A stretch of 64,000 bases of DNA from the NCBI GenBank assembly GCA_023055425.1, contig JALGPY010000014.1:64501-128500 (forward strand), in the 5' to 3' direction. Shown in pieces: positions 14,190-29,700 of this stretch; within the stretch, counting starts at the first letter, position 1, and each line of letters begins with the position of its first letter. A program made the translations under genes and the position numbers. Origin of the DNA: Linanthus parryae. Lineage: Eukaryota; Streptophyta; Magnoliopsida; Ericales; Polemoniaceae. Below the pieces are notes generated by a model. It made no database searches, had not been told where the DNA came from, and worked only from the letters and a program-made list of their open reading frames with translations.

Positions 14190-17100
14190 AAACAAGATTT
14201 CGAAACATTTTGAGCACCTTTTTCTAATATCTAAATGTTACAAAAACGAGTGAATCTTTACCTAATATTGTAGACTGACAATCAAACTATAGGATCACGA
14301 AAAAAGTTTCAACTAAAAACCTTCTTTGGCCTGCGTAAAACCTCCTCAAAATACCCATAAATTGTCCCGAAACAAGGATTTATCATTAAAAATCATACCC
14401 TGATCATCACCCCAAACTCAAAAAACACCAAATCCTCTAATCCCATATCATCATTTAAACCCTATACAGAAATCTAAAACACTGAATTTGACCCCCAAAC
14501 CTCAAACCCTTCACCCTTTTGAGAATTCAAATCACTCAAAACAAGATTTCGAAGCATTTTGAGCACCTATTTCTAGTATCTGAATGTTACAAAAACGAGT
14601 AAATCTTTACCTAATATTGTAGACTGACACTCAAACTATAGGATCACGAAAACAGTTACAACTGAAAACCTTCTTTGGCCTGCCAAACACCTCCTCAAAA
14701 TACCCATAAAATGTCCCGAAATCACGATTTATCATTAACAATCATACCCTGATCATCCCCCCAAACTCAAAAAATACCAAATTCTCTAACCCATATCCTC
14801 ATTCACACCCTATACAGAAATCTAAAACACTTAATTGTACTCCCAACCCTCAAACCCTTCACCCTTTTGAGAATTCAAATCACTCAAAACAAGATTTCGA
14901 AGCATTTTGAGCACCTTTTTCTAGTATTTGAATGTTACAAAAACGAGTAAATCTTTACCTAATATTGTAGACTGACAATCAAACTATAGGATCACGAAAA
15001 AAGTTACAACTAAAAACCTTCTTTGGCTTGCCAAAAACCTCCTCAAAATACCCATAAAATGTCCCGAAATCAAGATTTATCATTAAAAATCATACACTGA
15101 GCAACACCCCAAACTGAAAAAACACCAAATCCTCTAATCATAGAACCTCAATTCAACCCTAAATAGAAATCTAAAACACAAAGTTGGACCCCCCGACCCT
15201 CAAACCCCTCACCCTTTTGAGAAATAAAATCATTCAAAACAAGATTTTGAAGCGTTTTTAGCACCTTTTTCTAATTTCTAAATGTTTCAAAACGAGTGAA
15301 TTTTAACCTAATAGCGTAGACTGGCAACAAAACTATAGGATCACGAATAAAATTACAACTAAAAACCTTATTTGGCCTGCCAAAAACCTCCTCAAAATGC
15401 CCATAATATGTCTGGAAACCATTATTTATCATTAAAAATCATACCCTGATCATCACCCCAAACTCAAAAATCACCAAATACTCTAATCCCATATCATCAT
15501 TTAAACCCTATATAGAAATCTAAAACACTGAATTGGACCCCCAACCCTCAAACCCTTCACCCTTTTGAGAATTCAAATCACTCAAAACAAGATTTCGAAG
15601 CATTTTGAGCACCTTCTTCTAATATCTAAATTTTACAAAAACGAGTGAATCTTTACCTAATATTTTAGACTGACAATCAAACTATAGGATCACGAAAAAA
15701 GTTTCAACTAAAAACCTTCCTTGACTGCCAAAAACCTCCTCAAAATACTCATAAATTGTCCCGAAACCAGGATTTATCATTAAAAATCATACCCTAATCA
15801 TCACCCCAAACTCAAAAAACACCAAATCCTCTAATCCCATATCATCATTTAAACCCTATATATAAATCTAAAACACTGAATTGGACCCCCAACCCTCAAA
15901 CCCTTCACCCTTTTGAGAATTCAAATCACTCAAAACAAGATTTAGAAGCATTTTGAGCACCTTTTTCTAATATCTAAATGTTACAAAAAACGAGTGAATC
16001 TTTACCTAATATTGTAGACTGACAATCAAACTATAGGATCACGAAAAAAGTTTCAACTAAAAACCTTCTTTGGCCTGCGTAAAACCTCCTCAAAATACCC
16101 ATAAAATGTCCCGAAATCATGATTTATCTTTAACAATCATACCCTGATCATCCCCCAAAATCAAAAAACACCAAATTCTCTAATCCTAGAACCTCAATTA
16201 AACCCTAAATAGAAATATAAAACACAAAGTTGGACCCCCGACCCTCAAACCCCTAACCCTTTTAAGAAATGAAATCACTCAAAACAAGATTATTAAGCAT
16301 TTTGAGCACCTTTTTCTAATATCTAAATGTTACAAAATCGAGTGAATTTTTACCTAATATTGTAGACTGACAATCAAACTATAGGATCACGAAAAAAGTT
16401 ACAACTAAAAACCTTCTTAGACTGCCAAAAACCTCCTCAAAATACCCATAAATTGTCCCGAAACCAGGATTTATCATTAAAAATCATACCCTGATCATCA
16501 GCCCAAACTCAAAAAACACCAAATCCTCTAATCCCATATCATCATTTAAACCCTATATAGAAATCTAAAACACTGAATTGGACCCCCAACCCTGAAACCC
16601 TTCACCCTTTTGAAAATTCAAATCACTCAAAACAAGATTTCGAAGCATTTTGAGCACCTTTTTCTAGTATCTAAATGTTACAAAAACGAGTAAATCTTTA
16701 CCTAATATTGTAGACTGACAATCAAACTATAGGATCACGAAAACAGTTACAACTGAAAACCTTCTTTGGCCTGCCAAAAACCTCCTCAAAATACCCATGA
16801 AATGTCCCGAAATCATGATTTATGATTAAAAATTAGGCCCAGATCATCCCCCACACTCAAAAAACACCAAATCCTCTAATCTTAGAACCTCAATTAAACC
16901 CCAAATAGAAATCAAAAACACTACGTTGGACCCCCGACCCTCAAACCCTTCACCCTTTTGAGAAATAAAATCACTCAAAACAAGATTTCGAAGCATTTTG
17001 AGCACCTTTTTCTAATATCTAAATGTTACAAAAACGAGTGAATCTTTGCCTAATATTGTAACTCACAATCAAACTATAAGATCACCAAAAAAGTTACAAC

Positions 17101-20100
17101 TAAAAACCTTCTTTGGCCTGCCAAAAACCTCCTCAAAATACCCAAAAAATGTCCCGAAATAACGTTTTATCATTAAAAATCATACACTGATCATCACCCC
17201 AAACTGAAAAAACACCAAATTCTATAATCATAGAACCTCAATTCAACCCTAAATAGAAATCTAAAACACTAAGTTGGACCCCCGACCCTCGAACCCCTCA
17301 CCCTTTTGAGAAATAAAATCACTAAAAACAAGATTTCGAAACATTTTGAGCACCTTTTTCTAATATCTAAATGTTACAAAAACGAGTGAATCTTTACCTA
17401 ATATTGTAGACTGACAATCAAACTATAGGATCACGAAAAAAGTTACTACTAAAAACCTTATTTGACTGCCTAAAACCTCCTCAAAATACCCATAAATTGT
17501 CCCGAAACAAGGATTTATCATTAAAAATCATACCCTGATCATCACCCCAAACTCAAAAAACACCAAATCCTCTAATCCCATATCATCATTTAAACCCTAT
17601 ACAGAAATCTAAAACACTGAATTTGACCCCCAAACCTCAAACCCTTCACCCTTTTGAGAATTCAAATCACTCAAAACAAGATTTCGAAGCATTTTGAGCA
17701 CCTATTTCTAGTATCTGAATGTTACAAAAACGAGTAAATCTTTACCTAATATTGTAGACTGACAATCAAACTATAGGATCACGAAAACAGTTACAACTGA
17801 AAACCTTCTTTGGCCTGCCAAACACCTCCTCAAAATACCCATAAAATGTCCCGAAATCACGATTTATCATTAACAATCATACCCTGATCATCCCCCCAAA
17901 CTCAAAAAATACCAAATTCTCTAACCCATATCCTCATTCACACCCTATACAGAAATCTAAAACACTTAATTGTACCCCCAACCCTCAAACCCTTCACCCT
18001 TTTGAGAATTCAAATCACTCAAAACAAGATTTCGAAGCATTTTGAGCACCTTTTTCTAGTATTTGAATGTTACAAAAACGAGTAAATCTTTACCTAATAT
18101 TGTAGACTGACAATCAAACTATAGGATCACGAAAAAAGTTACAACTAAAAACCTTCTTTGGCTTGCCAAAAACCTCCTCAAAATACCCATAAAATGTCCC
18201 GAAATCAAGATTTATCATTAAAAATCATACCCTGATCATCCCCTAAACTCAAAAAACACCAAATCCTCTAATCTTAGAACCTCAATTAAACACCAAAAAG
18301 AAATGTAAAATACTAAGTTGGACCCCCGACCCTCAAACCCCTCACCCTTTTGAGAAATAAAATCACTCAAAACAAGATTTAGAAGCATTTTGAGCACCTT
18401 TTTATAATATCTAAATGTTACAAAAACGAGTGAATCTTTGCCTAATATTGTAGACTCACAACCAAACTATAGGATCAGAAAAAAAGTTACAACTAAAATC
18501 CTCCTTTGGCCTGCCAAAAACCTCCTCAAAATACCCATAAAATGTCCCGAAATCATGATTTATAATTAAAAATCATACACTGAGCAACACCCCAAACTGA
18601 AAAAACACCAAATCCTCTAATCATAGAACCTCAATTCAACCCTAAATAGAAATCTAAAACAAAAAGTTGGACCCCCCGACCCTCAAACCCCTCACCCTTT
18701 TGAGAAATAAAATCATTCAAAACAAGATTTTGAAGCGTTTTTAGCACCTTTTTCTAATTTCTAAATGTTTCAAAACGAGTGAATTTTAACCTAATAGCGT
18801 AGACTGGCAACAAAACTATAGGATCACGAATGAAATTACAACTAAAAACCTTATTTGGCCTGCCAAAAACCTCCTCAAAATACCCATAATATGTCTGGAA
18901 ACCATTATTTATCATTAAAAATCATACCCTGATCATCACCCCAAACTCAAAAATCACCAAATACTCTAATCCCATATCATCATTTAAACCCTATATAGAA
19001 ATCTAAAACACTGAATTGGACCCCCAACCCTCAAACCCTTCACCCTTTTGAGAATTCAAATCACTCAAAACAAGATTTCGAAGCATTTTGAGCACCTTCT
19101 TCTAATATCTAAATTTTACAAAAACGAGTGAATCTTTACCTAATATTTTAGAGTGACAATCAAACTATAGGATCACGAAAAAAGTTTCAACTAAAAACCT
19201 TCCTTGACTGCCAAAAACCTCCTCAAAATACTCATAAATTGTCCCGAAACCAGGATTTATCATTAAAAATCATACCCTAATCATCACCCCAAACTCAAAA
19301 AACACCAAATCCTCTAATCCCATATCATCATTTAAACCCTATATAGAAATCTAAAACACTGAATTGGACCCCCAACCCTCAAACCCTTCACCCTTTTGAG
19401 AATTCAAATCACTCAAAACAAGATTTAGAAGCATTTTGAGCACCTTTTTCTAATATCTAAATGTTACAAAAAACGAGTGAATCTTTACCTAATATTGTAG
19501 ACTGACAATCAAACTATAGGATCACGAAAAAAGTTTCAACTAAAAACCTTCTTTGGCCTGCGTAAAACCTCCTCAAAATACCCATAAAATGTCCCGAAAT
19601 CATGATTTATCTTTAACAATCATACCCTGATCATCCCCCAAAATCAAAAAACACCAAATTCTCTAATCCTAAAACCTCAATTAAACCCTAAATAGAAATC
19701 TAAAACACAAAGTTGGACCCCCGACCCTCAAACCCCTAACCCTTTTAAGAAATGAAATCACTCAAAACAAGATTATTAAGCATTTTGAGCACCTTTTTCG
19801 AATATCTAAATGTTACAAAATCGAGTGAATTTTTACCTAATATTGTAGACTGACAATCAAACTATAGGATCACGAAAAAAGTTACAACTAAAAACCTTCT
19901 TAGACTGCCAAAAACCTCCTCAAAATACCCATAAATTGTCCCGAAACCAGGATTTATCATTAAAAATCATACCCTGATCATCAGCCCAAACTCAAAAAAC
20001 ACCAAATCCTCTAATCCCATATCATCATTTAAACCCTATATAGAAATCTAAAACACTGAATTGGACCCCCAACCCTGAAACCCTTCACCCTTTTGAAAAT

Positions 20101-20765
20101 TCAAATCACTCAAAACAAGATTTCGAAGCATTTTGAGCACCTTTTTCTAGTATCTAAATGTTACAAAAACGAGTAAATCTTTACCTAATATTGTAGACTG
20201 ACAATCAAACTATAGGATCACGAAAACAGTTACAACTGAAAACCTTCTTTGGCCTGCCAAAAACCTCCTCAAAATACCCATAAAATGTCCCGAAATCATG
20301 ATTTATGATTAAAAATTAGGCCCAGATCATCCCCCACACTCAAAAAACACCAAATCCTCTAATCTTAGAACCTCAATTAAACCCCAAATAGAAATCAAAA
20401 ACACTACGTTGGACCCCCGACCCTCAAACCCTTCACCCTTTTGAGAAATAAAATCACTCAAAACAAGATTTCGAAGCATTTTGAGCACCTTTTTCTAATA
20501 TCTAAATGTTACAAAAACGAGTGAATCTTTGCCTAATATTGTAACTCACAATCAAACTATAAGATCACCAAAAAAGTTACAACTAAAAACCTTCTTTGGC
20601 CTGCCAAAAACCTCCTCAAAATACCCAAAAAATGTCCCGAAATAACGTTTTATCATTAAAAATCATACACTGATCATCACCCCAAACTGAAAAAACACCA
20701 AATTCTATAATCATAGAACCTCAATTCAACCCTAAATAGAAATCTAAAACACTAAGTTGGACCCC
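14190..20765. repeat. Tandemly duplicated 9-10-monomer satellite block
   Basis: About 14190-15090 matches 17325-18225 at offset 3135 (nine monomers). About 15091-17280 matches 18574-20764 at offset about 3483 (ten monomers). Shared private features include attcacaccctatac, catacactgagcaac, aagattttgaagcg and the short form attgtaactcac. A nine-to-ten-monomer unit was duplicated in tandem and then differed by one monomer. Confidence 0.82.
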
Positions 20766-23700
20766 CCGACCCTCAAACCCCTCACCCTTTTGAGAAATAA
20801 AATCACTCAAAACAAGATTTTGAAGCGTTTTTAGCTCCTTTTTCTAATTTATAAATGTTTCAAAACGAGTGAATTTTAACCTAATATTGTAGACTTGCAA
20901 TAAAACTGTTGTACCACGAAAATATAATCAACCAAAACCTTCTTTGGCCTGCTAAAAACCACCCCAAAGTACCCATAAAATATCCCGAGACCATGATTGA
21001 TCATTAAAAATCGTACCCTGATCATCACCCCAAACTCAGTAAACACCAAATCCCCTAATCCCATATCCTCCATTAAACCCTAAATACAAATCTAAAACAC
21101 TTAATTGGACCCCCAACCCTCAAACCCTTCACCCTTTTTGAGAAATCAAATCACTCAAAACAAGATTTCGAAGCGTTTTAAGCACCTTTTTATAATATCT
21201 AAATGTTACAAAAACGAGTGAATCTTTACCTAATATTGTAGACTGAATATCAAACTATAGGATCACGAAAAAAGTTACAACATAAAACCTTCTTTGGACT
21301 GCCAAAAACCTCCTCAAAATACCCATAAAATGTCCCGAAACCATGATGTATCATTAAAAATCATACCCTGATCAACACCCCAAATTCAAAAAATACCAAA
21401 TTCTCTAACCCATATCCTCATTCAAACCCTATACAGAAATCTAAAACACTGAATTGGAACCCCAACCCTCAAACCCTTCACCCTTTTGAGAATTCAAATA
21501 ACTCAAAACAAGATTTCGAAGCATTTTGAGCACCTTTTTCTAATATCTAAATGTTACAAAAACGAGTGAATCTTTACCTAATATTGTAGACTGACAATGA
21601 AACTATAGGATCACGAAAAAATTTATAACTAAAAACCTTCTTTGGCCTGCCAAAAACCTCCTCAAAATACCCATAAAATGTCCCGAAATCATGAATTATC
21701 ATTAAAAATCATACCCTGGTCATCCCCCAAACTCAAAAAACACCAAATCCTCTAATCTTAGAACCTCAATTAAACCCCAAATAGAAATCTTAAACACTAA
21801 GTTGGACCCCCGACCCTCAAACCCCTCATCCTTTTGAGAAATAAAAACACTAAAAACAAGATTTCGAAGCATTTTGAGCACGTTTTTCTAATATCTAAAT
21901 GTTACAAAAACGAGTGAATCTTTACTTAATATTGTAGACTGACAATCAAACTATAGGATCACGAAAAAAGTTACAACTAAAAACCTTCTTTGACTGCCAA
22001 AAACCTCCTCAAAATACTCGTAAATTGTCCCGAAACCATGATTTATCATTAAAAATCATACCTGATTATCAACCCAAACTCAAAAAACACCAAATCCTCT
22101 AATCCCATATCATCATTTATACCCTATATAGAAATCTAAAGCACTGAATTGGACCCCCAACCCTCAAACCCTTCACCCTTTTGAGAATTCAAATCACTCA
22201 AAACAAGATTTCGAAGCATTTTGAGCACCTTTTTCTAATATCTTAATGTTACAAAAACGAGTGAATCTTTACCTAATATTGTAGAATCACAATCACACTA
22301 TAGGATTACGAAAAAAGTTTCAACTAAAAACCTTCTTTGGCCTGCCAAAAACCTCCTCAAAATACCCATAAAATGTCCCGAAATCACGATTTATCATTAA
22401 CAGTCATACCCTGATAATCCCCCAAAATCAAAAAACACCAAATCCTCTAATCCTAGAACCTCAATTAAACCCTAAATAGAAATCTAAAACACTAAGTTGG
22501 ACCCCCGACCCTCAAACCCCTCACCCTTTTAAGAAATGAAATCACTCAAAACAAGATTTCTAAGCATTTTTAGCACCTTTTTCTAATATCTAAATGTTTA
22601 AAAAGCGTTGAATTTTTACCTAATATTGTAGACTCGCAATAAAACTATTGTATCAACAAAATATATACAACCAAAATCTTCTTTAGCCTGCTAAAAACCA
22701 CCCCAAAGTACCCATAAAATATCCGGAAACCATGATTTATCATTAAAAATCGTACACTGATCATCACCCCAAACTCAGTAAACACCAAATCCCCTAATCC
22801 CATATCCTCCATTAAACCCTAAATACAAATCTAAAACACTTAATTGGACCCCCAACCCTCAAACACGTCACCCTTTTGAGAAATCAAATCAATCAAAACA
22901 AGATGTCGAAGCGTTTTCAGCACCTGTTTCTAATATCTAAATGTTACAAAAACGAGGAAATCTTTACCTAATTTTGTAGACTGACAATCAAACTATAGGA
23001 TCACGAAAAAAGTTACAACAAAAAACATTCTTTGAACTGCCAAAAACATCCTCAAAATACCCATAAAATGTCCCGAAACCATGATTTATCATTAAAAATT
23101 ATACCCTGATCATCACCCTAAACTCAAAAAACACCAAATTCTCTAACCCATATCCTCATTTAAACCCTATATAGAAATCTAAAACACTGAATTGGACCCC
23201 CAACCCTCAAACCCTTCACTCTTTTGAGAATTCAAATCACTCAAAACAGGATTTCGAAGCATTTTGAGAACTTTTTTCTAATATCTAAATATTACAAAAA
23301 CGAGTGAATCTTTACCTAATATTGTAGACTAACAATCGAACTATAGGATCACGAAAAAAGTTACAATTAGAAACCGTCTTTGGCCTGCCAAAAACCTCCT
23401 CAAAATACCCATAAAACGTCCCAAAATCATGAATTATCATTAAAAATCATACCCTGATCATCCCCCAAACTAAAAAAACACCAAATCCTCTAACCTTAGA
23501 ACCTCAATTAAACCTCAAATAGAAATCTAAAACACTAAGTTGGACTCCTGACCCTCAAACCCCTCACCCTTTTGAGAAATAAAATCACTAAAAAAAGATT
23601 TCGAAGCATTTTGAGCACCTTTTTCTAATATCTAAATGTTACAAAAACGAGTGAATCTTTACTTAATATTGTAGACTGACAATCAAACTATAGGATCACG

Positions 23701-26700
23701 AAAAAAGTTACAACTAAAAACCTTCTTTGACTGCCAAAAACCTCCTCAAAATACTCGTAAATTGTCCCGAAACCAGGATTTATCATTAAAAATCATACCC
23801 TGATTATCAACCCAAACTCAAAAAACACCAAATCCTCTAATCTCATATCATCATTTATACCCTATATAGAAATCTAAAACACTGAATTGGACCCCAACCC
23901 TCAAACCCTTCACCCTTTTGAGAATTCAAATCACTCAAAACAAGATTTCGAAGCATTTTGAGCACCTTTTTCTAATATCTTAATGTTACAAAAACGAGTA
24001 AATCTTTACCTAATATTGTAGACTGACAATCAAACTATAGGATCACGAAAAAAGTTTCAACTAAAAACCTTCTTTGGCCTGCCAAAAACCTCCTCAAAAT
24101 ACCCATAAAATGTCCCGAAATCACGATTTATCATTAACAATCATACCCTGATCATCCCCCAAAATCAAAAAACACCAAAACATCTAATCCTAGACCCTCA
24201 ATTAAACCCTAAATAGAAATCTAAAACACTAAGTTGGACCCCGACCCTCAAATCCCTCACCCTTTTAAGAAACAAAATCACTCAAAACAAGATTTATAAG
24301 CATTTTGAGCACCTTTTTCTAATATCTAAATGTTTAAAAAACGAGTGAATTTTTACCTAATATTGTGGACTGGCAATAAAATTATTGTATCAAGAAAATA
24401 TATACAACCAAAATCTTCTGTAGCCTGCTAAAAACCACCCCAAAGTACCCATAAAATATCCCGAAACCATGATTTATCATTAAAAATCGTACCCTGATCA
24501 TCACCCCAAACTCAGTAAACACCAAATCCCCTAATTCCATATCCTCCATTAAACCCTAAATACAAATCTAAAAAACTTAATTGGACCCCCAACCCTCAAA
24601 CCCGTCACCATTTTGAGAAATCAAATCACTCAAAACAAGATTTCGCAGCGTTTTCAACACCTTTTTCTAATATCTAAATGTTACAAAAACGAGTGAATCT
24701 TTACCTAATATTGTAGACTGACAATCAAACTATAGGATCACGAAAAAAGTTACAACAAAAAGCCTTCTTTGAACTGCCAAAAACATCCTCAAAATACCCA
24801 TAAAATGTCCCGAAACCATGATTTATCATTAAAAATCATACCCTGATCATCACCCTAAACTCAAAAAACACCAAATTCTCTAACCCATATCTTCAATTAA
24901 ACCCTATATAGAAATCTAAAACACTGAATTGGACCCCCAACCCTCAAACCCTTTACCCTTTTGAGAATTCAAATCACTCAAAACAAGATTTCGAAGCATT
25001 TTGAGCACCTTTTTCTAATATCTAAATGTTACAAAAACAAGTGAATCTTTACCTAATATTGTAGACTGACAATCGAACTATAGGATCACGAAAAAAGTTA
25101 CAATTAGAAACCTTCTTTGGCCTGCCAAAAACCTCCTCAAAATACCCATAAAATATCACGAAATCATGAATTATCATTAAAAATCATACCCTGATCATCC
25201 CCCAAACTAAAAAAACACCAAATCCTCTAACCTTAGAACCTCAATTAAACCCCAAATAGAAATCTAAAACACTAAGTTGGACCCCCGACCCTCGAACCCC
25301 TCACCCTTTTGAGAAATAAAATCACTAAACACAAGATTTCGAAACATTTTGAGCACCTTTTTCTAATATCTAAATGTTACAAAAACGAGTGAATCTTTAC
25401 CTAATATTGTAGACTGACAATCAAACTATAGGATCACGAAAAAAGTTACAACTAAAAACCTTATTTGACAGCCTAAAACCTCCTCAAAATACCCATAAAT
25501 TGTCCCGAAACAAGGATTTATCATTAAAAATCATACCCTGATCATCACCCCAAACTCAAAAAACACCAAATCCTCTAATCCCATATCATCATTTAAACCC
25601 TATACAGAAATTTAAAACAATGAATTTGACCCCCAACCCTCAAACCCTTCACCCTTTTGAGAATTCAAATCACTCAAAACAAGATTTCGAAGCATTTTGA
25701 GAACCTTTTTCTAGTATCTGAATGTTACAAAAACGAGTAAATCTTTACCTAATATTGTAGACTGACAATCAAACTATAGGATCACGAAAACAGTTACAAC
25801 TAAAAACCTTCTTCGGCCTGCCAAACACCTCCTCAAAATACCCATAAAATGTCCCGAAATCACGATTTATCATTAACAATCATACCCTGATCATCCCCCC
25901 AAACTCAAAAATACCAAATTCTCTAACCCATATCCTCATTCATACCCTATACAGAAATCTAAAACACTGAATTGGACCCCCAACCCTCAAACCCTTCACC
26001 CTTTTGAGAATTCAAATCACTCAAAACAAAATTTCGAAGCATTTTGAGCACCTTTTTCTAATATCTAAATGTTACAAAAACGAGTAAATCTTTACCTAAT
26101 ATTGTAGACTGACAATCAAACTATAGGATCACGAAAAAAGTTACAACTAAAAACCTTCTTTGGCTTGCCAAAAACCTCCTCAAAATACCCATAAAATGTC
26201 CCGAAATCAAGATTTATCATTAAAAATCATACCCTGATCATCCCCTAAACTCAAAAAACACCAAATCCTCTAATCTTAGAACCTCAATTAAACCCCAAAA
26301 AGAAATGTAAAATACTAAGTTGGACCCCCGACCCTCAAACCCCTCACCCTTTTGAGAAATAAAATCACTCAACACAAGATTTAGAAGCATTTTGAGCACC
26401 TTTTTCTAATATCTAAATGTTACAAAAACGAGTGAATCTTTGCCTAATATTGTAGACTCACAATCAAACTATAGGATCAGAAAAAAAGTTACAACTAAAA
26501 TCCTTCTTTGGCCTGCCAAAAACCTCCTCAAAATACCCATAAAATGTCCCGAAATCATGATTTATCATTAAAAATCATACACTGATCATCACCCCAAACT
26601 GAAAAAACACCAAATCCCCTAATCATAGAACCTCAATTCAACCCTAAAATAGAAATCTAAAACACTAAGTTGGACCCCCCGACCCTCAAACCCCTCACCC

Positions 26701-29700
26701 TTTTGAGAAATAAAATCACTCAAAACAAGATTTCGAAGCGTTTTTAGCACCTTTTTCTGATTTCTAAATGTTTCAAAACGAGTGAATTTTAACCTAATAG
26801 CGTAGACTGGCAACAAAACTATAGGATCACGAATAAAATTACAACTAAAAACCTTCTTTGGCCTGCCAAAAACCTCCTCAAAATACCCATAAAATGTCTG
26901 GAAACCATGATTTATCATTAAAAATCATTCCCTGATCATCACCCCAAACTCAAAAAACACCAAATCCTCTAATCCCATATCATCATTTAAACCCTATATA
27001 GAAATCTAAAACATTGAATTGGACCCCCAACCCTCAAACCCTTCACCCTTTTGAGAATTCAAATCACTCAAAACAAGATTTCGAAGCATTTTGAGCACCT
27101 TCTTCTAATATCTAAATGTTACAAAAATGAGTGAATCTTTACCTAATATTTAGACTGACAATCAAACTCTAGGATCACGAAAAAAGTTTCAACTAAAAAC
27201 CTTCCTTGACTGCCAAAAACCTCCTCAAAATACCCATAAATTCTCCCGAAACCAGGATTTATCAGTAAAAATCATACCCTAATCATCACCCCAAACTCAA
27301 AAAACACCAAATCCTCTAATCCCATATCATCATTTAAACCCTGTATAGAAATCTAAAACACTGAATTGGACCCCCAACCCTCAAACCCTTCACCTTTTTG
27401 AGAATTCAAATCACTCAAAACAAGATTTCGAAGCATTTTGAGCACCTTTTTCTAATATCTAAATGTTACAAAAACGAGTGAATCTTTACCTAATATTGTA
27501 GACTGACAATTAAACTATAGGATCAAGAAAAAAGTTTCAACTAAAAACCTTCTTTGGCCTGCCAAAAACCTCCTCAAAATACCCATAAAATGTCCCGAAA
27601 TCATGATTTATCATTAACAATCATACCCTGATCATCCCCCAAAATAAAAAAACACAAAATCCTCTAATCCTAGAACCTCAATTAAACCCTAATAGAAATC
27701 TAAAACACTAAGTTGGACCCCCGACCCTCAAACCCCTCACCCTTTTAAGAAATGAAATCACTTAAAACAAGATTTCTAAGCATTTTGAGCACCTTTTTCT
27801 AACATCTAAATGTTACAAAAACGAGTGAATCTTTACCTAATATTGTAGACTGACAATCAAACTATAGGATCACAAAGAAAGTTACAACTAAAAACCTTCT
27901 TTGACTGCCAAAAACCTCCTCAAAATACCCATAAATTGTCCCGAAACCAGGATTTATCATTAAAAATCATACCCTGATCATCACCCTAAACTCAAAAAAC
28001 ACCAAATCCTCTAATCCCATATCATCATTTAAACCCTATACAGAAATCTAAAACACTGAATTTGACCCCCAACCTTCAAACCCTTCACCCTTTTGAGAAT
28101 TCAAATCACTCAAAACAAGATTTCGAAGCATTTTGAGCACCTTTTTCTAGAATCTGAATGTTACAAAAACGAGTAAATCTTTACCTAATATTGTAGACTG
28201 ACAATCAAACTATAGGATCACGAAAACAGTTACAACTGAAAACCTTCTTTGGCCTGCCAAACACCTCCTCAAAATACCCATAAAATGTCCCGAAATCATG
28301 ATTTATGATTAAAAATTAGGCCCTGATCATCCCCCAAACTCAAAAACCACCAAATCCTCTAATCTTAGAACCTCAATTAAACCCCAAATAGAAATCTAAC
28401 ACACTAAGTTGGACCCCCGACCCTCAAACCCCTCACCCTTTTGAGAAAAAAATCACTAAAAACAAGATTTCGAAGCATTTTGAGCACCTTTTTCTAATAT
28501 CTAAATGTTACAAAACGAGTGAATCTTTACCTAATATTGTAGACTGACAATCAAACTATAGGATCACGAAAAAAGTTACAACTAAAAACCTTATTTGACT
28601 GCCTAAAACCTCCTCAAAATACCCATAAATTGTCCCGAAACAAGGATTTATCATTAAAAATCATACCCTGATCATCAACCCAAACTCAAAAAACACCAAA
28701 TCCACTAATCCCATATCATCATTTATACCCTATATAGAAATCTAAAACACTGAATTGGACCCCAAACCCTCAAACCCTTCACCCTTTTGAGAATTCAAAT
28801 CACTCAAAACAAGATTTCGAAGCATTTTGAGCACCATTTTCTTATATCTAAATGTTACAAAAACGAGTGAATCTTTACCTAATATTGTAGACTCACAATC
28901 ACACTATAGGATTACGACAAAAGTTTCAACTAAAAACCTTCTTTGGCCTGCCAAAAACCTCCTCAAAATACCCATAAAATGTCCCGAAATCACGATTTAT
29001 CATTAACAATCATACCCTGATCATCCCCCAAAATCAAAAAACACCAAAACCTCTAATCCTAGACCTTCAATTAAACCCTAAATAGAAATCTAAAACACTA
29101 AGTTGGACCCCGACCCTCAAACCCCACACCCTTTTAAGAAATAAAATCACTCAAAAAAGGATTTATAAGCATTTTGAGCACCTTTTTCTAATATCTAAAT
29201 GTTTAAAAAACGAGTGAATTTTTACCTAATATTGTAGACTGGCAATAAAACTATTGTATCAAGAAAATATATACAACCAAAATCTTATTTAGCATGCTAA
29301 AAACCACCCCAAAGTACCCATTAAATATCCCTAAACCATGATTTATCATTAAAAATCGTACCCTGATCATCACCCCAAACTCAGTAAACACCAAATCCCC
29401 TAATCCCATATCCTCCATTAAACCCTAAATACAAATCTAAAACACTTAATTGGACCCCCAACCCTCAAACCCGTCACCATTTTGAGAAATCAAATCACTC
29501 AAAACAAGATTTCGCAGCGTTTTCAGCACCTTTTTCTAATATCTAAATATTACAAAAACGAGTGAATCTTTACCTAATATTGTAGACTGACAATCAAAAT
29601 ATAGGATCACGAAAAAAGTTACAACAAAAAAACTTCGTTGAACTGCCAAAAACATCCTCAAAATACCCATAAAATGTCCCAAAACCATGATTTATCATTA

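Noticed and set aside
20876..21073. 65-codon minus-strand open frame, repeated at 62414-62611
   Set aside because: By-product of a divergent monomer type carried in two related blocks.
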